Origin: Vitis vinifera
Taxonomy: Eukaryota > Streptophyta > Magnoliopsida > Vitales > Vitaceae
NCBI RefSeq assembly: GCF_030704535.1
Contig: NC_081813.1
Span: forward strand, 1,582,501-1,646,500
DNA length: 64,000 nucleotides
Direction: 5' to 3'
Shown here: one piece after another, positions 31,315 to 42,752 of the stretch
Layout: every line of letters starts with the position of its first letter
Position numbering within the stretch: position 1 is the stretch's first letter
Program-made: the position numbers and the translations under genes
The notes under the pieces: generated by a model
Databases searched by the model: none
What the model was told of the DNA's origin: nothing
The model's input: the letters and a program-made list of their open reading frames with translations, nothing else

Positions 31315-32372
31315 TGATTGTTACAAAAATATTTTCAAATTTACGTTTCTTTTTATCACTTTAAAAGATGCTTATTGAAGAGACGCATTTCATATTTTTC
31401 ATATCAATCATACATGTTAAAAAAAAAAAAAAAATTTACGCTAAAAGAGATACCTTTTTTGATTTCATAAAATTGAATTTATACTAAATATATCTCTTCA
31501 AAAGATATTTTTCTATAATTTTTTTATTAGTTGTATACGAGAAAAAAAATTGAATTTACACTAAAAAAATATATATTTTTCACAATACCATAAAATCAAA
31601 TTTATATTAAAGGTGTCTCTTCAAAAGACATCTTCGATAATTTTCATGTCAGTCACACAGTGAAAATCAAATTTATATTAAAGGTGTCTCTTCAAAAGAC
31701 ATCTTCGATAATTTTCATGTCAATCACACAGTGAAAAAAATTTGAATTTACATTGAAGGCGTCTCTACGATTCCACAAAATTGAATTTATACTAAATGTG
31801 TCTTTTGAATAAATACTTTTCACAATTTTTATATTAGTCACCTGTCGAAAAAATTAAATTCATACTAAAAGTGTCTCTTGAAGGAAAATATTTCAATATA
31901 AATTTAATTTTATGGAATTATGAAATATGTCTTTTGAAAATACACTTTTATATAAATTCAATTATTTTCAATTGATGACTGATATAAGAATTGTTGAAGG
32001 TGTTTCTCCAAGAAGTAAATTTAATTTTGTGAAATTGTAGAAAATGTGTTTTAAGAAGATATCTTTAATATAAATTCAATTTCTTTACTATGCAACTAAT
32101 ATGAAAATTGAAGTCTCTTTAAAAAACACTTTTAATATAAATTCGATTTTGTAGAATTGTAAAAAGTTTATCTTGAATAAACACTTTTAATATAAATTCA
32201 AATTTGTTTAACGTGTGTTATTGATATAAAAATTGTGGAAGGTGTCTTTTCAATGTAAATTCAGTTTTTTTAACATGTATTATTGATATAAAAATAATGG
32301 AAGGTGTATTTTTAAGAGGCACCTTTTTAAGTGGCAAAAAGTGTTTTGAAAATATTTTTGACTCTATTATAT
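31315..32372. repeat. About 1-kb snap-back element made of ~75-bp repeats that switch orientation
   Basis: The left half (to about 31885) holds repeated units with GTGTCTCTTCAAAAGACATC and AAATTTATATTAAAGG words, including a near-perfect 70-bp pair at about 31595-31735. The right half carries the reverse complement of the same units (AATATAAATTCAATTT, GGAAGGTGTCTTTTCAA). The outer ends also pair: ACAAAAATATTTTCAAAT at about 31323 against AAAATATTTTTG near 32350. This fits a non-autonomous snap-back DNA transposon. I see no certain target duplication. Confidence 0.65.
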
Positions 32373-32640
32373 TTTAAAAAATTAATTTTAAATCCACGGT
32401 ACAATTATAAAAAATCCCACATATGGCCCACATCCCAATTTGTATTTTTCTTTTGGTCACTTTTTATGGTGTTTTTTTTAAATAATTTAATCATGAGTTA
32501 TTTTAACAAAAATAATAAAAATTATTTAGAATATATCAAATATTGAATCGAAAAAGTTATTAGTTAACGGTTCATTGATATCATAAATATATAATTTATA
32601 TTTTATTAAAATTAAAAATAATTATAAGAAATTAATATAT

Positions 32641-32664
32641 AATAATAATAATAATAATAATAAT
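32641..32664. repeat. (AAT)n microsatellite
   Basis: Eight uninterrupted AAT-type units in AT-rich intergenic DNA. Confidence 0.9.
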
Positions 32665-32990
32665 TTGTTTAATAATATTTTAATTTTTATATTTGATATG
32701 TAAAACTAAATGATAAAGATAAATATGAATGTGTTAATAGTATTTATCGAGTTCCAACAAGTAATTATAATTTTGAGGGCAGTCCAAATAGCCCTCGAAG
32801 CTATTTAAACTAACCTTTAATAAATTATAAAAATATTACTTTTCCATACCATATGTTTAGTTATTTCTTTTAATAAAAAATTTATTATATTAAGATAGTT
32901 ATTTTTACTTAAATTTTATTAAGACTTTGGAAAATCATTCATTTTTTTCCCACAAATTATAAAAACATCAACTATAATTTTTAAAAGAAT

Positions 32991-33386
32991 TTAGTGGGTG
33001 TTTGGTAAATCAATTTAACAACTTAAAGTGTCTTAATAACTTATGGTATGACTTTAAAAATAAATTTAATTAATAAGTAAAAATAATTAATTTATTATTA
33101 AATTCATTTTACATTTTATCCTTATTTATCATAATTATCTTGATTTATTTTACTATTCCATGATCTTTATTTTACTCAACCTTATTTGTCCTAATTATCA
33201 TTTATGAGGATAAATATATCAATTTAATATTTTAAAATATATTTTAAATTAATTTTATCAAACAACTTTAATACTTAGAGTAATGATTAAATAGTACGTT
33301 TTAAATTAGCAACTTAAATATAATTTAATTTAAAATCAACTTAAGTTATCAAGTAATAAGAAATAAATTTTACCAAACACTCTCTA
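32991..33386. mobile_element. MITE with GTGTTTGGTAAA terminal inverted repeats
   Basis: The left end TTAGTGGGTGTTTGGTAAA pairs with the right end TTTACCAAACACTCTCTAA over about 19 bp with two to three mismatches. The interior is AT-rich and non-coding, about 395 bp in all. Ends and the flanking TTA/TAA suggest a PIF/Harbinger-type MITE, though the target duplication is ambiguous. Confidence 0.65.
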
Positions 33387-34090
33387 ACCCTCAAGATTAA
33401 GAAAATACATTTAGGAAATGTCCGTTCGTATATATTTATCAAACATCTTATATTTTTTTTAAAAATACTTTTTAAATTAAAAACGTTTTCTAAAATTACT
33501 ATCAAACGAACTCTTACTATACCGAGTGTCAAATTCTTTTTAATTGGATGAACTATCTCTTCTCATCCCACTCTTAATATTTTATTTTCATTTTCCCCTT
33601 ATTTTCACTAATAAATTAATACATTTTTGATAAATACAATTTAAAATTTTGAGTTATCTTTAATGCAAATAACTAATAATTTAAAAAATAATGACTAATT
33701 ATAAAGTGCAAATTAACAATACCCTTAAAATAATAAAATTTAAGTTTTATTTAATAAAATATTATCAAACTCTAAAAACCATATTTGAAATTTAAAATAA
33801 AATTTAATTAATAATTTTTTTCCTCAATATAAAGTTATAAACATATTTTAATTTAATTAAAATAAATTTTAAAATATATTAATTAATTTATTTATACAAC
33901 GCGCTTCCATTGATTTGAATTTTTATCATATGTCCTTTTATGTAATTTTTATATAAGGAAGGAAGGAAGGTATTTAATGAATTTTCAAACCCCACTCGAG
34001 AGGTAAGCAAAAATTTTCAACATATAGAATGACTGAAACGACGAATGACGAATATACCCTTGGATTGCACATAGGTAGCGCTATTTAGAC
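33387..34090. other. AT-rich DNA upstream of NMT1
   Basis: No gene. A further pair of TATCAAAC words and GGAAGGAAGGAAGG (about 33957-33970) precede the promoter. Confidence 0.4.
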
Positions 34091-34097
34091 GCATTGT

Positions 34098-34104
34098 TAT
34101 ATAG
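34098..34104 (+). promoter_or_regulatory. TATA box of NMT1
   Basis: TATATAG about 130 bp before the leader-intron donor, in an otherwise mixed-composition promoter. A transcription start near 34130 would be expected. Inference from position and consensus. Confidence 0.55.
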
Positions 34105-34228
34105 AGGCTTCATGATTCCATCCGTGCTTGCCGATTCCCAGTGTTCTTCCATCTCCCCCAAAGCTTTCTATCTCTAAAATCCCTCTCTCCCTCTTCAAAC
34201 CCTAGATCTCAACTTTCCAAAATCCCAG

Positions 34229-35179
34229 GTAATATCAATATGTTTCCAACTGTCAATCTCTGAATTTCATGCTCAATTTGCCTTAGATCTTAGATTTTGT
34301 TTTTTGGTTTTTTTGGTGATTATTTTGGATTTGCTTTTTTAGTTAATCGAACCTGCGTTTGATTGCAGAGAAAGTGGGGGAAAGTTTTAATTTTGAATAG
34401 ATTGAGTTTTTGTTCGTGCAGAAAATTGAGGATTTATTGGTGATGTAATTGATCCAATCCTTGAAGCTTGGTGCTGGTTGTCGTGTAGGTTTTGGATTTA
34501 TTTTGCTGCTTGGATTTGGATTTTGTTCGTCGCTCTGTTTGGTTGCTGAGAATATTTGAGAAGAGTTGAGATTGCGATAGTAAGGTTTATGCTGTATGAG
34601 TGTTAGTTTAGTTCAGGTTTTAGTTCTCAGGAGTTCGAAATAATGAAAGATGGGATTCAAAATTTTGATTTCTTTTCCCTTAAAGTTTTCCCAGCAACCA
34701 AAAAGAGGAGAAAGACTCATTTGTTCAGTAACTCATCCAATTCGCTAAGTTTTGTAATTATCTGGGTTTTCATTTTATTCACCTGCCATTTGTTTGCTCA
34801 GAAAATTTAGGAACCAAACTGATTGTGAAGTTTCCTGGTCAGATAATCAATACGATAATTTTTTGTTTTCATGCTCATCTTGGTATGCATCCTGTTTAAG
34901 TTGTTTTGCTTCTGTTTGGTTGTTGAGAAGAAAAAGAGATGGAAAGAAAAATATAACAGTTCAAATTTGTATTATATGTTTTATTTTTTAAGTTTCCTGC
35001 AGTTGAAATCTCAACTCAACCGAGCCAAAATGTTGATTAGATTAGTTGAGTGGAGTTTTTGGTTTTTCTTCACCCCAAATGATAGAAAAATCCAATGTCA
35101 ATTCTAATTTCTTGTTTGTTACTAGTGTGTTATGAGCTACTAAACGGAGTATATGGAAATTATTGATGCTGTTTTACAG
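34229..35179 (+). other. 951-bp intron in the NMT1 5' leader
   Basis: Donor CCCAG|GTAATAT at 34228/34229 and acceptor TTTTACAG at 35172-35179, 25 bp before the NMT1 ATG. The CT-rich leader exon before it contains AAACCCTAG (about 34198-34206), a telo-box-like word. Open frames inside are random. Confidence 0.7.
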
Positions 35180-35204
35180 ACTAGCTTATTGAAATTCATT
35201 TGAA

Positions 35205-36509
35205 ATGGTTGATGACAATAACTCTCCTGGGTCACCTGACAAAAACCGAAGCCCTAACCCTGATGGAAATGCATCTCCTGAGAGTGATGCTGCAATTGAT
35301 GTATTAGCACGAAAGGTTCAGGAATCTCTTGTTCTTGGGAAGACACACAAGTTTTGGGAAACCCAACCAGTTGGGCAATTCAAGGATATTGGAAACGCGA
35401 GCTTGGCTGAAGGCCCTATTGAACAACCAGCACCTTTGTCTGAAGTCAAACAAGAGCCTTACAATCTTCCAAACCTCTATGAATGGATCACTTGTGATAT
35501 TGACTCCGAAGAGACGTGCATGGAGGTTTATAACCTCCTCACTAACAACTATGTTGAGGATGATGAGAACATGTTCAGGTTCAACTACTCGAAGGAGTTC
35601 CTTAGATGGGCCCTTCGCCCACCAGGTTATTTCAAGAGCTGGCACATTGGTGTTTGTGTCAAAAGCTCAAAAAAGTTGGTAGCTTTTATTACTGGTGTTC
35701 CAGCTAGAATCCGGGTTCGTGATGACATTGTTACCATGGCGGAGATTAATTTCTTGTGTGTTCATAAGAAGCTCAGATCAAAAAGACTTGCTCCAGTCAT
35801 GATTAAAGAGGTAACCAGGAGGGTTCACTTGGAGAATATCTGGCAAGCGGCTTATACTGCAGGAGTGGTTCTCCCTACTCCTATATCAACTTGCCAGTAT
35901 TGGCATAGGTCTTTGAATCCAAAGAAACTTATTGATGTTGGGTTTTCTAGGCTTGGGGCAAGGATGACAATGAGCCGCACCATAAAGCTTTACAAGTTAC
36001 CAGATTCAACAGTCACACCTGGGTTCAGGCAAATGGAGCTCCATGATGTTCCTGCAGTTACACGACTTCTTCGGAACTATTTAAGCCAGTTTGCTGTTGC
36101 CGTTGATCTAGATGAAAATGATGTAGAGCACTGGCTTCTCCCCACTGAGAATGTTGTGGACAGTTATCTGGTTGAGAGCCCTGAGACTCATGAGATCACT
36201 GATTTCTGCAGTTTTTATACTCTTCCTTCAACTATCCTTGGCAATCAGAATTATTCGACTTTGAAGGCAGCTTATTCTTACTATAATGTGTCCACAAAGA
36301 CCCCATTGCTTCAGCTGATGAATGATGCGCTTATTGTTGCCAAACGGAAGGACTATGATGTTTTCAATGCATTGGATGTCATGCAGAACGAGACTTTCCT
36401 AAAGGAACTGAAGTTTGGACCTGGTGATGGAAAACTTCACTACTATCTTTACAACTATCGCTTAAGAAATCCATTGAAACCATCAGAGCTTGGGCTTGTA
36501 CTCTTATAG
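35205..36509 (+). CDS. NMT1: Glycylpeptide N-tetradecanoyltransferase 1 (N-myristoyltransferase)
   Basis: Cytosolic, ribosome-associated enzyme that transfers myristate from myristoyl-CoA to N-terminal glycine of proteins, allowing membrane binding. The 434-aa product is encoded in one exon, the length I recall for Arabidopsis NMT1. The first 40 or so residues are Ser/Pro/Asp-rich, the usual variable N-terminus. The GNAT-like N-terminal half has HKFWETQPV (48-56), the NMT signature EINFLCVHKKLRSKRLAP (180-197), and the peptide-site block TPISTCQYWHRSLNPKKL. The C-terminal half ends with KFGPGDGKLHYYLYNYR and the terminal LGLVLL, which places the catalytic carboxylate of the last leucine as in known enzymes. 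No defects seen. Confidence 0.97.
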   Translation: MVDDNNSPGSPDKNRSPNPDGNASPESDAAIDVLARKVQESLVLGKTHKFWETQPVGQFKDIGNASLAEGPIEQPAPLSEVKQEPYNLPNLYEWITCDIDSEETCMEVYNLLTNNYVEDDENMFRFNYSKEFLRWALRPPGYFKSWHIGVCVKSSKKLVAFITGVPARIRVRDDIVTMAEINFLCVHKKLRSKRLAPVMIKEVTRRVHLENIWQAAYTAGVVLPTPISTCQYWHRSLNPKKLIDVGFSRLGARMTMSRTIKLYKLPDSTVTPGFRQMELHDVPAVTRLLRNYLSQFAVAVDLDENDVEHWLLPTENVVDSYLVESPETHEITDFCSFYTLPSTILGNQNYSTLKAAYSYYNVSTKTPLLQLMNDALIVAKRKDYDVFNALDVMQNETFLKELKFGPGDGKLHYYLYNYRLRNPLKPSELGLVLL

Positions 36510-37230
36510 TTTTGAGCTCCAAATTTACATTGCGGCGCGGACCGTTTGGTAGCATTTTTGGTACTGTTTCTCTGATTATTTCAATGATAAGGTTGCGTTA
36601 ATTATCTTGTTATACTTCGTTCGGCAATCTTTATTAGGTTTATATTATGTTTTTCTTTTGAAAGAACAGATCTTGTTAACTTTTTTAGACTGAGATTGAT
36701 CGGCAATCATTCAAAGTTAAGCTTGTCCGGTGTCAGTAGAACTGAAAGATGATTGGAACATCAAAACCCTTGTTGTGTTCATCCTTTTATGTGTCTTTAA
36801 CATCTTATTTGCACAACTCTATATCTCATGCTCTCAATATATATGCCTCAAGCTTATGTGATTGTTTGAGTTGAAGAAATTCACACGAGTAGCATGGAAT
36901 TTGAAATTTCATGGTTTGATTGGGAATGATGCTTTTCTAACATTTCAGTTTGTTTTCCTGTTCATTGCAGTTATTTTCTGTGATTTACTTCTAGTTGTAT
37001 GTTCTATGCTCATAATGTGACTCCAATCACTAGAACTACTAATTGTTGCTTGGTATTGTGACTGTTATTGTAAACTATAGAAAGCTATTTACTCATTTTT
37101 GTGCTGATTGTTTCAAATATAGGAGTCCTCTATCTGGAATGGTGCTTATGAGAATGTTTAAGTCATGCCAGAAATTGATTGACATTAGCATGATGACTTT
37201 TGAAATTTCATGCTTCTACTGGGAAGTAGG
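36510..37230. other. NMT1 3' untranslated region and intergenic DNA
   Basis: The 3' untranslated region probably ends within about 200-300 bp. Segments near 36895-37075 and 37190-37315 share words (GAAATTTCATG, CTTCTAGTTGT) and look like a very diverged direct repeat. Confidence 0.35.
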
Positions 37231-37433
37231 GCTTCTAGCATGTTGGTTTGCATTTCCTAGTTGCTTCTAGTTGTGTTTTGTTGCTTGTGATGCTAAATGG
37301 TAGCTTGTAATGCAGACTCTTATAGTAAACACCACTCAATCGTATCCTAGAGATGAAACCATAACATCACAACTTTCATAGAAGAGCCTATCAAATGAGT
37401 TTATTTCCTTGCATATGCTACTTATGTATTCAG

Positions 37434-37861
37434 GTACATGTTTGGTATGTGGGAATGGACATTTCATTCATTTCGCATCCATTCTTATATTTGGTTATAC
37501 TAAATGATAATAAGAATGAAATAAAAAATGGTTCCAATAGAAATCAAGTCTCATTCATAAGTGGGATTTCAATTGATTTTCAATGGGTATTTTGTATTTG
37601 GATTCCCTATGTGTAAGGGTATTGTTGTTAACTTGTTTCTTTTCATTTCTCATTCCAATTATTACCAAACATTGAAATGCAAACAAAAAACTCATTCTTA
37701 TTCCCATTGTTACAAACATTGAAATGAAAAAATAAAATAAAAAATCATTTTAACCTTACATTCCTAGGTGCTTCCTACACAAGAATTGGAATTACCAAAT
37801 TCACTAAACTAAAACCGAAATATTCATTCCCATTTTCCACTCTAATAATCAAACATGGCCC
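37434..37861. mobile_element. MITE with ACATGTTTGG ends (unit A copy)
   Basis: The left end GTACATGTTTGGTATG pairs with the right end ATAATCAAACATGGCC. The interior is rich in GAATGAA/CATTCC words, typical of hAT-like MITEs of eudicots. The same element is present at the same place in unit B, so it predates the duplication. Confidence 0.6.
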
Positions 37862-39062
37862 CAAGGTTGTGTATAATAAACAGAAGGGTGAAATATCATT
37901 GCATTGCATGTTCTTGTATGGTAATGGAGGGGCAAACTATCATTGTATTGCATGGAATCAAGTTTAACACATGTTGCATGAGATTATTAAATACCAATAG
38001 GCCATGTTTGGAACACTGGAATAAAGAATAAGAATGAAAAATCATTTTTCATTCCTATTCATTAACATGTTTGGATTGTTTTTTAAAATAGGAATAAGAA
38101 TAATAAAAAAAAAAAATCATCATTATGGAAATCAAATCCCACTCTTACTAGGATTTTGATTCCTCACGTCTATATGGTATTATGATTCGCCTCCATTCCC
38201 ATATATTTCCATCCCGTACCAAATACATCTATGAGGTCCCCCAACTATCAATTAATGTAAAGAAGTAGTATTTCTGAAATGACCATTTCCTAGTTACTGT
38301 CATTAATGCAGTCAAGCTTATACTTAGTAACAGAAGGTCAGGGTATCAACTATCAATTAGGGTAATAGATATTTATGAACCTAAAATGCTACCATATTAA
38401 AGGTAAGTTCCTTAGAAAGCACAATCCTAAAGTCTTAAGCTTTGTTAGAAAGAGCTTAAACTCTGAAAGCAATCGAAGGTTGAAAGAATGTGTGTGTTTG
38501 TATAGAACTTTGAAACATGGGTGTCTTACTAGTAATAGCAATTACTTCTACTTCTCTATACCAAAGAGGCCCTTGGTTCATGTCATGGTAGCCAGAACTG
38601 CTCGTCTCTAAACACCCACTCATCCGTTCTCAGAGCAATCAACATTCTTATTTGGTCTTAAGAGTTAAAGAAGAGCCTGTAGTGGAGTAAACCAAGAGGG
38701 AGGAGAAGGGATGCTTTAAGATATGTCATTATTCCAGAAAAAAAACAAGTAGTTAAGAAATCTTTTTTCTTTGGATCTTACTTTGTTCATGGATTTCCTT
38801 CGCCAGCTCCAGCATTGCGCATTAGGTCCTCTGTCATCTTCAGAATTGCCTCACTTTCTTCTACCATCCTTTCGACTCTCTCTAACTCCTCAACCGCCTC
38901 AGCTGCCAGAATTTCCTTGTGTTCTGCTTCAGCAATTAACCTGGCCGCCTCCGCCGCAGCTTCTTCCAATGTCTGATTATGTGACTCTGACTGACTTGAA
39001 CCCAAAACCTTCTTTATCTTGAAGCAGTTTTGGTCCTGTAATTCGCGATGATGATAGAGAAA

Positions 39063-39240
39063 GTAAGGTAGCGTTTGTTTTTAAATAGGTCTAAATTCGT
39101 CTGAAATCCAAATAGAAGCAATGTTTGGCTTTAAACAGGTCTAAGTTTGTCTCAAATCTAAATAGAAATATATCATTGTAAGTAAGGTGGCGTTTGTTTT
39201 TTGAATATGTCTAAATTTGTCTGAAATCTGAATAGAAATG
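39063..39240. repeat. Threefold short repeat inside intron 3 of copy A
   Basis: Three units of about 55-60 bp share GTTTGTTTTT-AAT-GGTCTAAATTTGTCT and GAAATC-AAATAGAA words. The first and third start with GGTAGCGTTTG / GGTGGCGTTTG, like the end of the Tourist-type MITE at 53158. The same array lies in intron 3 of copy B (about 43526-43700). Confidence 0.6.
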
Positions 39241-40146
39241 AAAAATCATTAAGGGATAAGGAGAATTAGGAGACTCACTCACCATGTCAAGCTTCTCCAT
39301 CGAAACAAGGTCTGTCAATTTTGAGTTCAACGACTCCCTGAAATTCTCAGGCACCATATGCCTTTTCTGCAGAATGCGAACAAGAAAAAATTATTATGGA
39401 ATAAGTAAAGAATCATAGACCCTGACTTCAATCAACCAAGCATTGATGCTTGTTTGAAATTTGAGGTGTTTTCAAGAAACCAATGAAAATATGCATCATA
39501 CCATTTTGAAAATCAAAGTCTAAAAAATTGTTTTTGATATTAGAGTCCTGAACAAAATTTGTTTCTCAAAATAATTGTTTTGGAGAAAGTTGTCACGGCT
39601 AAGTAAAGGATTTTGAAAGTTTCTGTACGTGTTTTTGAGATTAGGAATCAAGAAATCAAGAAAACTGTTTTCGTTCTTAAAAACAACTGTGTTTGAAAAT
39701 GTTGCAAATCCAAGGAAGGGTTTTCGAAGTTTCTCTCTTATGACTCAAATACCGACTCGTCCATGGTAAATTCCCGATAGAAGTAGAGAGGAAACTCCAT
39801 CTGACCTCGATAGAATTCGCGATTTCACTGATACTGCATCCCGCCGAATTGTTCATGGTCGATAGAGCTTCAAAAATCATGGTAGTGTACCTGGTAAATG
39901 AATCAGAAGATCAAGCACCTGAAAGAAACTCCATGTACAAGTTTCAGAAACTGAAGGAAAGACGAACCAGGCTTTCTCATTTACGGAGCCATCGGGATCA
40001 TCAACGTCCATGATGATTGCCGGTGATGCAGTACTGGCATGTGGCGTCACAGAAGCTGAAGCTTGAGGATTAAGGAGCGCAGGAGGAGGAGGAGAAGGAT
40101 TAGGGAGCGTAGGAGGAGCTGCGGTAGAAGGGTCGGCACTAGTCGT

Positions 40147-41030
40147 AGCGTGAGCTATTTTTTAGTAATTGTTGCTGTTTAATCTCTTAAGTTGTTGAGT
40201 CTGTTAAGTTATAAATTTCCTTGTTCTTAGGGGGAGAGGGAGGGGACGGGATCGTGCCATTAACTTAGAACGTGACAGAGTGGTATCAGAGCCGGTTATG
40301 GCTGACGATCAACGACTCCAAAGGCTTGAAAATCAGGTTGAGAAGCTGAGTTCAGGTTAAGAAAGGCTCCTTAAGCAGATGGAAGAACTAGTGGGGGCAA
40401 TGAACTCCCGATTAGACTTGCCGGAAGAAGGGTCCGTCAATAGGAATCGGGGACCACATGGACAGGGTGGTGCTGGGTACGCAGGTGGACTAGAGGCTCC
40501 TAAGCTTGCAAAGCTTGATTTTCCTTGCTATGATGGCTCGGAAGATCCAACTCTGGATTTGCCGCGACATCATTGGGCGACGCAAAAATCAAGGTCACTT
40601 GGTTACTTGGGATGGAATGAAGGCGGGATTGCTAGAGAGATTTCCTGCAACTGAATATGAAGATTTCTTTGGAGACTTATGCAAGCTTAAGCAGACGGGA
40701 ACTGTTTCCGACTATCAAACTCGGTTTGAAAGGCTTCTAGCACCGGCCGACACTTTGACAGATAAACAAGAAGCTGAGTGTTTTATTAGTGGATTGAAGG
40801 ATGGGCTAAGGGCTGATGTAAGAGTCCAAAACCCTCAAAATCTGTCTGCTGCAATTGGGTTAGCACGTACCTATGAACTCAAAGCCCTGAGGCGCACAAC
40901 CAATCCAACATTCTCCTCTTCAGATCGCAACTCCAACAACCAATGGAACACCTCAACCCCTAGTGGTGCGAAAGGCACCAATCCAGAAAGGATTTTACCA
41001 ATTCGTAAATTAAAATTGCTGCACATGACA
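40147..41030 (+). mobile_element. Ty3/gypsy fragment (leader and gag part) in exon 1 of copy A
   Basis: Fossil piece of 884 bp. It contains a primer-binding site TGGTATCAGAGCC (about 40272-40284, initiator-Met tRNA type) and a gag region (about 40310-40990) with the retrotransposon gag core, for example DYQTRFERLLAPADTLTDKQ. No paired LTRs, protease, polymerase or integrase. It is broken at both ends and inside. A four-base TCGT flanks it on both sides (40143-40146, 41031-41034), which may be a short target duplication or microhomology. Comparison with unit B shows it inserted after the duplication. Confidence 0.8.
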
Positions 41031-41102
41031 TCGTCCGGGATCTTTTTCCGGAGGCTTGCGAATCTGCGCCGACGTCGATGTTCCGCCGTTTTTCCTGGGC
41101 AT

Positions 41103-41610
41103 TTGAAAGATGATGACGAGAGGAGTATACAGATGGTAGAAATTAGAAAAAACTTGACACAAACTCGTGCTTTCTTTTTTCTTTTCCTCTTCATCTCTCA
41201 TTTTCTTCTCTGGCTGAGGTAGCTCGTCTTCCTCTTCTTCTTTGGATCAAAGATCAAAGAAAACAAAAAGAGAAAGAAGACGAAGGGAAAGAGAAGAATG
41301 AAAAAAAGGAAACGTGAATAGGGTGTTACCATTAGGGTAGCTTCTTGTGACCGACTTTTTTTTGGAGAGAAGAAGAAGAAGAAGAAAAGAAACGAAACAA
41401 GAAAATGAAGGCAAGAAGAGAGAGAAAACAAGGGGAGATTTTTAGATGGATGAGAGTAGGGATTATGAAGAAGTGAAAACATATTATCATTTTATATTTA
41501 AATTTTATTTACAAAAAATTAAAATAAGAAGTGGAGGGTGGAAAGAGTTTAAGAGTGGTCTTTGATATTTCTATGTTATATTTCACCCTAGGGCTACGAC
41601 ATACATTAAG
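41103..41610 (-). promoter_or_regulatory. Upstream region of GH1 copy A
   Basis: GA/CT-rich sequence homologous to 50957-51680 upstream of copy B (shared words GGTAGAAATTAGA, GTGCTTTCTTTTTTC, GGGATTATGAA). It probably holds the promoter and leader; no certain TATA box seen. Confidence 0.4.
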
Positions 41611-41611
41611 A

Positions 41612-41861
41612 GTACGTTTGAAAGTGATTATAGAAAATATTTCTAACATTTTTAATATTTGAATGATAAAAATTTTCAAGTATTAAAAATATTAAAAACG
41701 CTTCATAGAATCATTGTATAATAGGTTTTTAAAGTGCGTTTGAGAGTGATTTTAAAAAACGTTTATAGTATTTCTAACATTTGAATGATAAAAATTTTCA
41801 AGTATTAAAAATATTAAAAGCATTTTCTAAAATTACTACCAAACGGGTTCTAAATTTATAA
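41612..41861. repeat. Spacer between duplication units, MITE-like
   Basis: Two related halves (41612-41710 and 41730-41850) share ATGATAAAAATTTTCAAGTA. The outer words GTACGTTTGAAAGTGATT and AATTACTACCAAACGGG are near-inverted, so this may be one or two small MITEs at the junction. Confidence 0.45.
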
Positions 41862-42060
41862 TATTTCTAGCATGTTGATTTTTGCTTCCTAGTTGCTTCT
41901 AGTTACGTTTTGTTGCTTGTGATGCTAAATGGTAGCTTGTAATATTCTCTTATAGTAAACACCACTTGATTGAATTCTAAATATGAAACCAACATCACAA
42001 CATTTATAGAAGAGTCTATCGAATGAGTCCATTTCCTTGCATATGTTATTTATGCATTTA

Positions 42061-42752
42061 AGTACATGTTTGGCATGGAAAAATGAACATTTATTCATTT
42101 TCTCATCTATTCTTACGTCTCGATAACTAGGGCTATGTTTGGTTCTCGAAAAATTTGAGGGAAAATGCAAAGAAAAGAAAATAGACAGGAAAAGTAAAAA
42201 GAAAGAAAAAGTGAATAAAAATAAAAAATAGAGTTAAAGATGATAAATTATTTTTATTTGCTACTTCAAACTCATTTTATTTATTTTAACTCATCAATAT
42301 AAAAATTAAATAATTTTAAAATGCATAAGTCATTTTCCTTAGCATTTTTTTTTCTTTCCTTTATACTTTCCGGGAACCAAACATAAAATGAGAATAAAAA
42401 AAAAAAAAATAGTTCCAATAAAAATGAAGTCTTATTCATAGTAGGATTTCAATTGATTTCCAATGGGTATTTTGTATTTGAATTCCCTTAAAGAAAAATT
42501 TTAAACTATATGTAAGGGTATTGTTGTTAACTTGCTTCCTTTTCTATTCTCATTTCAATTATTACCAAATATTGAAATGCAAACAAAAAATAATTCTTAT
42601 TCCCATTGTCACAAACATTGAAATGAAAACAATCATTCCCACCTTATATTCCTAGGTGCTTCCAACATAAAGAATTGGAATAAAAAAATTCATTAAACGA
42701 AAACAAAAATATTCATTCCTATTCTCCACTCTCATGACCAAACATGGCCCTA
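42061..42752. mobile_element. MITE (unit B copy) with a second MITE nested in it
   Basis: The outer element corresponds to 37434-37861 (ends GTACATGTTTGGCATG / GACCAAACATGGCC). A second element at about 42132-42386 has ends CTATGTTTGGTTCTCG and CGGGAACCAAACATAA. It is absent from unit A, so it arrived after the duplication. Confidence 0.65.

Larger units (their letters stand above)
38787..41102 (-). pseudogene. GH1 (linker-histone-fold) coiled-coil gene, copy A, disrupted
   Basis: Host gene on the minus strand. Exon 1 runs from the ATG at 41102 to 39968 and is split by a gypsy fragment. Exon 2 is 39806-39890, exon 3 39283-39366, exon 4 38787-39035. Exons 2-3 plus the start of exon 4 encode a winged-helix domain of histone H1/TRB type (YTTMIFEALSTMNN, CSISEIANSIE, VPENFRESLNSKLTDLV, then FKIKKVLGSS). 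Exon 4 then gives a Glu/Ala-rich coiled coil (TLEEAAAEAARLIAEAEHKE) ending in GEGNP. Exon 1 has a Pro-rich region with a single PAIIMDVDD unit. The start codon region is out of frame with the rest relative to copy B (small indel within the first eight codons). With the insertion as well, this copy is probably not functional. No Myb domain, unlike TRB proteins. Confidence 0.7.
37232..41610. repeat. Segmental duplication, unit A
   Basis: Unit A aligns along its length with unit B (about 41862-51680) in direct orientation. Shared landmarks: GTTGCTTGTGATGCTAAATG (37278 / 41909), GAAAGCACAATCCT (38414 / 42857), the GH1-gene exons, and the CT-rich upstream region. Without later insertions each unit is about 3.5-4.3 kb. 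Unit A holds a 440-bp segment (37965-38404) missing from B and flanked by AAGTT on both sides, so it may be a separate insertion. Confidence 0.85.
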
